From the NCBI GenBank assembly GCA_030435675.1, contig CM059621.1, forward strand, positions 558,001 to 622,000: 64,000 bases of DNA, written 5' to 3'. The stretch comes from Steinernema hermaphroditum. Its lineage: Eukaryota > Nematoda > Chromadorea > Rhabditida > Steinernematidae. This document shows positions 55,323-64,000 of the stretch, one piece after another (within the stretch, counting starts at the first letter, position 1; every line of letters begins with the position of its first letter). The translations under genes and the position numbers were made by a program. The notes below the pieces were generated by a model. It did not search any database. It saw nothing but the letters and a program-made list of their open reading frames with translations, and had not been told where the DNA came from.

Positions 55323-58310
55323 ATGCGTATTCTTCTGATTGTTATCATATTCATCTTTTCCTATATTCATGCGCAATCACTCCTTATAGGTCCAGATGAG
55401 ACCCCCCTGAAAGGGAAGGAACTCCTTAGGAAGGTACCAAAGCTTTCTAGTCCCTAGATAAGACCGTGTTTTAGAGCCTTCCAGATTTCAAAGACATCGA
55501 TGCAGTGGCTGAGTTGATAGCCGAGCAGAGGAAGAAGGTCCAGCAGAGGCTTAGCCATGGACAGCAAGAAGTGGATAAGGAGATGAGCGAACTCATCGAG
55601 GAGGCTAAGGTAGGGAAACAAGTTGTTCATGGATGACATCTGGTCTTAGAAACTGAACCCAAAGCCTCTGCCTCCAGACGCTCCGAGAAGTATCGCCGAG
55701 ATTAACACAGAACTGGGCCTGGATGAGGTCCTCGTCGAGGGCGATATGCTCATGTCTCTGTAAGTTTGCTGTAAGTGAGTCCCAGTTTATGGATGGTCAT
55801 AGAGAGGAAGCCAAGAGACATTTCGGGCTTTCTCCCTCCAGACACCGATCCAAACGCCAGGCGTATCAAGGCTGGGACTTTCCCGCTTCATTGTGGAAAA
55901 ATGGCGTATATTACGGCTTCGAGGGACTGAGTAAGCTTTCCATTACGGTAGAGCAGAGATCTATGTCTTCTCTCAGATCGACAGGGCATCAACGCAGTTG
56001 AGAACGCGATCGCTTTCTGGCAGAAGCACACCTGTGTCCGCTTCCACAGGGCCAACGGCGGATACTCGCGTTCCTCGCCGATCCTACTGTTCTATCCTAG
56101 CAATGGATGCTTTAGTCGAATAGGCCGTGACTCAAGAAGCTCACGCCAATACGTTTCCATCGGACGTAACTGCGAGCACGTTAGTCACAAATTTAAAAAA
56201 TACACTAAATATGTACATTTTGGGTCGAAGTGGCCGCCCATGAGATCGGTCATGCCCTCGGCTTTCTACACGAGCAAAGCCGCTGGGATCGCGATAAGTA
56301 CCTTTCGCTTGATCTTTCACCGGTTCAGGTAAGTCTTCTTAGGGGAATGGAGCAATCAATCCAGTTCTTAGGCGGACATGCGTTTCAATTACGATAAAAC
56401 CGACAAAGCGCAGAACAACAACCACGGCAAACAGTACGACTTCCGCGGAATCATGCACTACTTTGACACGTAAGCTGGACCCGGTGAAATTTTGCAATCT
56501 GAGAGGGAACCGGCTGAGGATTGGGGAACGAGTGTACTCTTTGACTGTTTTTTTTATATGGGTGTACGGCTGCCCGCCGACTACTCCTCGACTGTCCGGG
56601 AGACGGCCGGAGCGGTCAGCTGCGGGCGTCTTTGACAGACCCATCTTGTGTTCGTGGCCGATCAGGCATGTCATGGCGGGACCACCACCAAGCGCATAAT
56701 ATTGGCCGCGCTATCATGCGATAGAAATATTTGGCGAAATGTTGGTCGCATAAACGAGAGAAAAAGACTCGGCGGTCCCGAATAGAACTTTTGCTGACAA
56801 AAACCAATTCTACTGCGCCATAGAGGCTAGGGTCTATCATCACTATGACATATAAACCTACGGTAAATCGGCATTTGTTTCAGGGCGTTTTCGGTAGATA
56901 ATCGGAGAACTGTAATGTACACGCGAAACAAGATGTATCAGATGTCCCTTGGAGGCGAGCCGCTTCCGACTTACGGTGATATCTTTGAGATGAATACATT
57001 GTACTCCTGCTATGGTAAGTGACATTTGCTAGAACGGGGAATGATGGGTTCCTTTCCCATACTGTGGAGATCGGTGACAGACTACAGAGCAAGTAGAATG
57101 AATGCCCAATATGGGAGTTTGAGAACGTTAGCTCAGGTAGTCATTGCTGTTGTTATTCTCTTTTGGGTACGAATAGGAATCATGGGTTTTAATCGGAAAG
57201 GACATGACTGAAGGGGAAGGGGTGACAGGAGATCAGATAAACTTAAAATGGGTGACCCCATAGACAGCCGCTAGAGGCAGCAATCAGAAGTGACCAAGTT
57301 GGATAGAACGTGGGTCGGTCCATCTCATAAGACTCCCCATTTTCAGATCGATGCAAGAACTCGGGTACCGTATGCAAGAACGAAGGACGTCCGAATCCGA
57401 ACAACTGCGGCGTGTGTCAGTGTCCGAGTGGCTTCGGAGGAAGGGACTGCTCCCAGCGCCAGCCTCCTTCCCATGGACTTCGATGTGGAGAGACCCTAAG
57501 TGCCACTGGGTCTTGGAAGACACTGTCCATCAGTAATGTCGTCGGAAATGGCCAGTGGAACGAGGCTAACAGGTCCGATCCGTATCACTGCACGTGGCAT
57601 GTGAAGGCGCCAGCTGGGAAGAGAATTAAATTCAACGTGAATTACGTCGGCGCATCGAGCGGCAGAGGAGAAACATTGTGCCGACCCCGCTGCTACTTCG
57701 GTGGTCTGAGCATCAAGGGAATCGAGAAAACGTGGATCCCCGAAGGGATGCGTGTCTGCTGTAGTTCGCAGTTCAACAAACCACAGACTACCGCCTCCAA
57801 TCTTCTCATCATCCAGCCCTGGAACGCTCTTCTTTATACCGACTTCAAGGTTCAGTACATGATCGGTATGTCCTATGCAATATCTCTCTGTTCTACCATC
57901 TTTTAGTTGGTGGAAGCGGAAGTGGCGGAGGCGGAGGATCGGGTAGCACACCATCTACTCGAAGCACTCGTCGCCCAACGAGTGGAAAATGTCGATACAA
58001 CAACCAAATTCTGAGCTCCGATGGCTCCCGTTGCTATACTTTATACGCCTATCGGCAATCTTATCAAGGCGCCAACAGCGTCTGCCGCGGAAACGGCCGT
58101 GGCTCCATCTCAATGAGTCAGTCTACTCAAGACGAGGCAAAGCTGAGAGAAATGCTCAGCGATAAGGGCGTTCGAGGCTACTGGCACGGAAAGGGAAGCA
58201 ACGGTGCTTGTGGAATCTACGTTATAAGCTACCACAGCACTTCATATGTGCATTGCAAAGACTCGAGCTCCTATGCAGCTTTCATCTGCGAGGCTCCATC
58301 AGTTCGATGA
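55323..58310 (+). CDS. Astacin metalloprotease 2 (NAS; astacin-EGF-CUB-lectin-like)
   Basis: Secreted zinc endopeptidase, paralogue of the genes on either side. Ten exons: 55323-55433, 55475-55609, 55650-55759, 55803-55930, 55977-56183, 56231-56328, 56372-56469, 56884-57014, 57347-57865, 57907-58310 (646 aa). Furin site [12 protein letters not shown], zinc motif [19 protein letters not shown], Met-turn GIMHY, EGF, CUB, then a Gly-rich linker and the lectin-like domain ending FICEAPSVR. Two oddities: the acceptor used before the zinc-motif exon in the paralogues is GG here, so I use a shifted donor (after 56183) and acceptor (56230) that restore the frame; and the lectin-like domain lacks the intron found in both paralogues. 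If the shifted splice is not used the gene would be broken. Confidence 0.85.
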
Positions 58311-59582
58311 TGCTCAGTTGAGTGTATATAAAGCGAATTCATGAGGTGTCTCCTAAGCTCATAATACAATTCGAACCGAGTCTCAAGGGGTGAACCGTTT
58401 CGCCAAGATACTCTTCACCCTTTAGAGGGCAAGTTCCATCCACACTTGCAGGTTTCTTTCACAGAAGCAAAGATCAAAGTTATGCCAAATCTGACTAGTT
58501 AAAGCGTGCATTTCACCCAAAAGAAGGGAACCTGTTCCGGTCACAGTCCATCGGGTTGTGGCGGGACAGTCAACTGGCAGATTAGCTGACCGACTTCAGC
58601 ACAACGAACAGCATAAAGAGTGTAAGAAAGAGGAACTAACAAAAGAACCTTCAGAAGTGTCCGCTTCGGATCGAGCTGAAGGGTAAAAGGTCTTCATGTG
58701 GGTAAATTTTCAACTCAATCCGAGGCGGACACTTCGGCAGGTTCCCTTGTAAGAGGAAATTTGTATATCTCTGACCGTCGGACTCTCTCGTACCGCTCGA
58801 TTTGAATTACAAGCCGATTCAAGTCGGTCAGCGGAATTTCGAGCACATCGAAAGACTGTTGTCGAACGGAGTACTTTCAAGATGGTGTCTATGCAGGGTG
58901 TTCGAGCACTTGTAAGGTTCTGGTTCGGACCCGCCAAAAGGCGACTGAAACTGATACCTAAACGACAACCTGATTCCACCCGACCGATCGCGTTCGACAG
59001 AAATGAAGAACATGCCCAGACTGTTTCTTCGTGTAACGGTATTCATGGATCACCTATGGTATTTACCGTTTGGATTACCAATAGATCGGGACTAGCGTTC
59101 CCACGATTTCACCGTACTTTTTATCATTAATGACCAGTACTGAGAACGTGAAAATAAGCGTCATCGAGATGATTAAAAGGTCATCGGGATGGGTAATACT
59201 GCACTGGAACGTCACAGGTCTAAAAAATGACTTAAATTTCACTCTTGTTGACAGTGGGTCAAATCCTTGCACTTCTCTCATGTCCAGGAATAGAAATACA
59301 TGTCGGGGTGCCAAACAGGGATGTGAGAGAGTAGAGACTGTACAGCCCTTGTGCCGAATCGGCTTGACCTCTAGAACTTTTTGTTCCTCGTCCGTTTCGT
59401 GAACTTCCAAATCGAAATGTAATCATTGAAATGCAAATGATCGGGACTAGAAAAGTGCACTCAGTCTGATGATAAAATCGGAAAAACAGACAAGTACAAA
59501 AAGAGATAAGATGTATCGATCGAAGAGGGATCTTATTAAAGCAGAGATCACCGGATCTGGCAGTGTCAGATTGTCGTCTACA
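58311..59582. other. Intergenic region of astacins 2 and 3
   Basis: 1.27 kb with a 27-bp imperfect hairpin (58645-58744). Open frames in it show no domain. Confidence 0.5.
58645..58744. repeat. Imperfect 27-bp inverted repeat (hairpin)
   Basis: 58645-58671 and 58718-58744 are inverted with three mismatches (core AAGTGTCCGC), loop 46 nt. Confidence 0.75.
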
Positions 59583-62127
59583 ATGCAGATCCTTCTGATC
59601 CTTTTTGTGGCGCACTTCTCCTATGGTCAATCACATCCCGAAGAGATTCCCCTCAGGGGAAAGGAACTCCTTAGGAAGGTACCAAGGCTTTCTAGTCTCT
59701 AGATAAGACCATGTTTTAGAGCCTTCCAGATTTCAAGGACATCGACGCAGTGGCCGAGTTGATAGCCGAACAGAGGAAGAAGGTCCAGCAGAGGCTTAGC
59801 CATGGACAGGAAGAAGTGGACAAAGAGATGAGCGAACTCATCGAGGAGGCTAAGGTAGGGAAACAAGCGGTTCATGGGTGATATCTGGTCTTAGAAACTG
59901 AACCCAAAGCCTCTGCCTCCAGACGCTCCGAGAAGTATCGCCGAGATTAACTCAGAACTGGGCCTGGACGAGGTCCTCGTCGAGGGTGATATGCTTATGT
60001 CTCTGTAAGTTTCCTTTCAATCGCGTGTTAGAGTAAAGAACCCCCTAGAAACGAGGCCAAGAAACATTTCGGTGTTTCCGGTCAGCGATCCAAACGTCAA
60101 GCCTATCAAGGATGGGACTATCCAGAATCATTATGGTCTAGCGGAGTTTACTACACTTATAGCGATGACCTGAGTAAGGCCTTGGGATCCGGTTCCGAAG
60201 ACACTATTTATTAGATAAAAAAGGCCGCGAAGCCGTAGATAGCGCCATCGCCTTCTGGCAAAAGAACACTTGTCTCCGTTTCCAAAAGGTCGACGACGGT
60301 CAGGCGCCATCCAATCCGCTCCTCACCTTCTTCCCCGGTGATGGTTGCTACAGCAAAGTCGGTCGAGATCCTAGAGTGCAGGAACAGCATGTGTCGATTG
60401 GGCCCGGTTGTGAAACAGTAAGTCACATGACCCCACATAGCCATCACCTCCTCTAGGTGGACACCGCCGCGCACGAGATCGGCCACGCGCTCGGCTTCCT
60501 GCACGAACAGGGGCGATGGGATCGCGATCAATACGTTAGGATCGACTTCGAAGGAATTGAGGTGCCTATTTCTATGAGAACTAACCACCAATTCGTGATC
60601 TTTTTCAGAAGAATGAGAGCCAAAACTACGACAAGATTGGCAAGAATGAAAATAATAACTACGGCAAACAGTACGACTTCCGTGGCATTATGCACTACAC
60701 TGATGAGTAAGTGATGGGATTGTACTAGCTTAGAGGGCTTAGTTGGTCTCAGGATCTATTGGGCCTAGTCTGGTGACCATCAGGGGGCTACTTCTCATTG
60801 TATTTGTCATTGCCCTATCTTATGTTATCACTTTAGTGCTTTTGCGAAGGACTCTAAAAGCAAAGTAATGTTCGCCCGCAATCCGGCCTATCAAATGTCC
60901 CTTGGAGGCGAACCCCTTCCAACTTTTGGCGACATCTTTGAGATGAACTCGATGTATTCTTGCTACGGTAAGTATCATCTTTATCACATCCTGGATGAGG
61001 AACATACGCGGCACAGTAAGGGAGGCTATGTCACAAGCATACCTAGAAGGATCAACCACTTCACAAGATTCCCCATTTTCAGATCGATGCAAGAACTCGG
61101 GTACCGTATGCAAGAACGAAGGACGTCCGAATCCGAACAACTGCGGCGTGTGTCAGTGTCCGAGTGGCTTCGGAGGAAGGGACTGCTCCCAGCGCCAGCC
61201 TCCTTCCCATGGACTTCGATGTGGAGAAACCCTAAGTGCCACTGGCGCTTGGCAAACGCTGGACATCAAGAAAGTCGTCGGAAGCGGAGAAGGAAGGCCA
61301 CCCAATCGGACTGATCCGGCTCACTGCACGTGGCACATAACGGCGCCGGCCGGGAAGAGGATAATGTATGTGGTCCTTTCTATGGGAATTCCGGATGCTA
61401 AAGGCGACTCTCTGTGCTATTCACTGTGCTTTCTCGGAGGTCTGAGCATCAAGGGAATCGAGAAAACGTGGATCCCCGAGGGAATGCGCGTCTGCTGCAA
61501 GTCTCAGCTCAACAACCCGCAGACTACGGCCTCCAATCTTCTTGTCATTCAACCCTGGAACACTCTTGTTTACACGGACTTCAAGCTTATATACATAACT
61601 GGTACGTCTCTATTTTGACCATTTCCCCTTACTCAGTCATATAGTCGACGGCGCCGAAGGTGGAGGACCGAAGAGCACCCCACCAACTCAGAAAACCCGA
61701 CCTACCCAACGCACTACTACCACCACAACTCGTAGACCAGCCACCAGGAGATGCCGATTCAACTACCAAATCCTAAGTTCCGACGGTTCCCGCTGCTACA
61801 CTCTACACTCCTCCGAAATGCCATATCAAGGCGCCAATAACGTCTGCAACAAAAATCGCCAAGGATCGATCTCGATGACTGAGCCTTCCCAGGATGAAGC
61901 CAACTTGAGAAGTCAGTTCTTGAGAGACGCTCCTTTCACCGACAAAACTATCTGTTCTAGGAATCTTCGCTCGCAACAACAGGACCCAGACCTACTGGCG
62001 TAAGGTCTACAGGAATAATGTATGCGGAATCTACAACCTGCGTACAAATAAGACCGAATACGTCTGGTGTTCGGATACTAACGAGAGAGCGGCTTTTATC
62101 TGTGAAGCTCCATCCGTTCGATCGTAA
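59583..62127 (+). CDS. Astacin metalloprotease 3 (NAS; astacin-EGF-CUB-lectin-like)
   Basis: Secreted zinc endopeptidase. Eleven exons: 59583-59678, 59720-59854, 59895-60004, 60049-60173, 60215-60417, 60457-60561, 60609-60706, 60837-60967, 61083-61601, 61645-61911, 61961-62127 (651 aa, phases agree). ATG 59583 is chosen because it directly starts a signal peptide (QILLILFVAHFSYGQ); the frame is open further upstream. Furin site [11 protein letters not shown], zinc motif [19 protein letters not shown], Met-turn GIMHY, EGF, CUB, a Thr/Pro-rich linker (TPPTQKTRPTQRTTTTTTRR) likely O-glycosylated, and the lectin-like domain. It converges with the cytochrome b5 reductase gene, stops 49 nt apart. 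Confidence 0.93.
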
Positions 62128-62176
62128 ATCTATTATTTGTATATGCCTTTTGAGTTCAATCTTTATAAAACGACAA

Positions 62177-63364
62177 TTAATAGATGAACATAGACTGAGT
62201 AGAGTGTCCTAGCTTCTCCAAATTCGGAACACAAGCGAGCTTAACCATCGGCGGAGGGCCACACATCAAGATACCCGTATCGGCAGTTGAACCGGGAAGA
62301 TGCTTCTGAATCATGGCCTCGTCTATGTGACCGACCGAGTGCTTCCAGTTCGAGTCAGCCTTGCTGACGGTGTACCAGAGGTTGAAGCGATCGCTGTGTT
62401 TCTGGCGAAGTTCCTCTAGTTCAGCGCGGCAGAGAATGTCATCTTCGGATTGATTGGCGAAAAGCAGACTGAGGTGGGTCTTATCGGTGGGATCCTTGAG
62501 AACAGCGTTGATAACCTGAAGGATACTGTGTTACCACCCGCTTACAAATGAAACGCGTTCGCAATGAGCCACACAGACAGTTGAGATCCTACCGCTTTAC
62601 TGCCACTATGTCCTTGAGGTGCATCCGATAGCGCGTACCACTTATTAATACTTAGGGCCTTCTTGACCTATGCGGAAACCCTACCCTTGACGGATAGATT
62701 GACCTACCTGCAGCATAGGCGTGATTCCACTGCCTCCAGCGATCAGTCCGAGACGCTTGAATTTGTGAACAACGGGCTCACTCTTCTTGTCAGGACGCAC
62801 AGCGAAACTTCCATCGCCCTCATAGATAATTGACCCTGCTGGCCCTCGGAAGTCCACGGTGTCGCCGATGTTCAGGCTCTCCAGATGCTGAGACATCTTT
62901 CCGCCATCTGGGAACTTCGGGTGCACGTCTTTGAAGTAGACTTTGATCATGAGCTCGACGAATCCTTTATCGTCATCGCTAGAGATGGGCGTATACGGTC
63001 GGACAATCAGTTGGCCGCCGATCTGAATATCATAAGCTACTAAAAAATGTTGGAACAAGTCACCTTAGCGCTCAGATACACATGTTGGCCAGGCTCGAGC
63101 CCAAGAACGTGTTGGTCCGATGGTAAGGCAAATCGGAATTTCCGAGTGTTGTGGCTGACGATTGCCTTCTGAATGAGCCGTAGAGGGTACTTCGTTTGAG
63201 GATTGAGAAGCGTTATCGGTCCCTTCTAGAACTAGGCGGAATAGTCAAGTTCCGAGAGGGAGAGAAACCTTGCTTTTCCCAAGTTTTTGGAAATAGAAGT
63301 AAGCGAGTATAGACGTGATGGCGGCGAGGACAGCAGTGCCGATCACGGAACCGTATTGAATCAT
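62177..63364 (-). CDS. NADH-cytochrome b5 reductase
   Basis: FAD flavoprotein passing electrons from NADH to cytochrome b5, anchored in ER or outer mitochondrial membranes. Exons 63364-63269, 63225-63064, 63022-62708, 62515-62177 join in phase, giving 303 aa, normal for the family. The N-terminal anchor is [20 protein letters not shown]-binding motifs RPYTPIS and [10 protein letters not shown], and NADH-binding motifs [11 protein letters not shown] and LMCGPPPMV are complete, and the protein ends TQSMFIY in place of the common C-terminal Phe. The 192-nt third intron holds a tRNA-like repeat also found at 32 kb. Confidence 0.95.
62538..62601 (-). repeat. tRNA-like dispersed repeat, copy 2
   Basis: Shares CGTTCGCAATGA, CCACACA and CAGTTGAGAT with 32100-32160; the B-box half is missing, so it is truncated. 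Confidence 0.6.
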
Positions 63365-64000
63365 GCTGGAAAGGGCAGATGTGGTTAGTAATGTCAACTG
63401 AACAGAATAGGTTCGATCCTTGAAATAGTGTCTGAGCTCGCTACATTGAATGAAAAAGCGGAAGGAATTGAAAACAGCAATCGTTGAGTCTCATGATAGA
63501 GTTTCCAGTCGTTCGACATGAATAGGAAAATAAAGGAATAGAAAGACTAAAAAGACATGTTGCTTCAAGAAACTAGAAACCAGGAACCAGATCGTTTGTT
63601 GCCATAACCAGGGAAATTCGAAATAAAGCCCAAGCAGAGATCCGTGTTTGCCAATCATAAAAGGGGTGTTGTGACAGATGGAAAAGGGTGCGAAAAGTTC
63701 GGCGTCCTCATGTTGAAAGGATGCCGCCAGCGGCCGTACACCGTCGTCTGCCGCCGCACGACAACTGCACAACGTGTCCCGCTAATAAAGGTTTAAGTTT
63801 GAGGTTTCACCACATTGAACCGATTTCCATTCACTCATCCAACAGATCAGAAGAGCGTTTATGAGTATTTAGTGTTTTATAGGATGGCAATAAATGTTGA
63901 CTTGATAAAAAGAAAGAACAATCGATAGGACAAAGAAATTTCAATCATTCACGACGGACAGGAAGACCGACCACCTGTTCCACCAACTTAAATACTCATC
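63365..64000. other. Right-edge stretch
   Basis: Mostly promoter-like sequence for the cytochrome b5 reductase. On the minus strand 63985-63947 reads KLVEQVVGLPVRRE then stop after a possible acceptor; this might be the last exon of a gene beyond the window, but the evidence is thin. Confidence 0.3.

Noticed and set aside
56470..56883. Possible extra exon or insert in the 414-nt intron of astacin 2
   Set aside because: No open frame with astacin similarity; nothing beyond a longer intron.

Overview
The window is nuclear DNA of a nematode, probably not Caenorhabditis. Its genes are split by GT..AG introns, many only 41-55 nt long with pyrimidine-rich TTTCAG or TTTTAG acceptors. The families are typically worm: an innexin, astacin (NAS) metalloproteases with EGF and CUB domains, a two-ShKT secreted protein and an F-box protein. 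There is also an operon-like gene run and a 15-nt match to the SL1 spliced leader. I assembled every gene by hand from splice phase. Exon edges are inferences from GT/AG and frame continuity, not transcript data.

Left part (1-31.5 kb) is gene-dense. A two-domain adenylate kinase of AK5 type (+) runs in from the left edge, and two of four tRNA-Glu(CTC) genes lie antisense in its introns. A 5 kb gene-poor stretch follows, then an innexin (+), an AK1-type adenylate kinase (-), a signal-anchored Lys/Glu-rich protein (-) and a ZNF800-like zinc-finger protein (-). Next comes a tight + strand run with gaps of 39 and 119 nt that looks like an operon: Elongator subunit ELP4, mitochondrial GTPase MTG1 and mitochondrial processing peptidase alpha. 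It is followed on the same strand by an ER chaperone (DNAJC3/DNJ-7), a serine carboxypeptidase and an F-box protein.

Middle part (31.5-49.3 kb) is repeat-rich. It holds tRNA-like (Pol III box) repeats, a GT microsatellite, two LINE 3' ends, a 46-bp inverted repeat enclosing one of them, a 3.1 kb foldback structure with arms of 0.57-0.86 kb, and a MITE with 90-bp inverted ends. Two short related secreted-peptide ORFs occur here, one inside the foldback loop. Genes in this part are few: an 87-aa protein preceded by an SL1-like exon, and an eight-TM protein made of two similar four-TM halves.

Right part (49.3-64 kb) holds an unrecognised 229-aa gene, the ShKT gene, three paralogous secreted astacins (one inverted) and NADH-cytochrome b5 reductase (-). 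Each astacin reads as signal peptide, propeptide, furin site, zinc protease, EGF, CUB, linker and a short C-type-lectin-like domain. The three share near-identical tracts (propeptide exons with introns, and EGF) next to diverged catalytic exons, which suggests gene conversion.

Most noteworthy: the SL1-identical segment followed by a splice donor upstream of a gene, the astacin-EGF-CUB-lectin architecture with homogenised tracts and a moved splice site, the foldback carrying a peptide-gene copy, and an 11-mer (GGATTACGGTA) that recurs far more often than chance.
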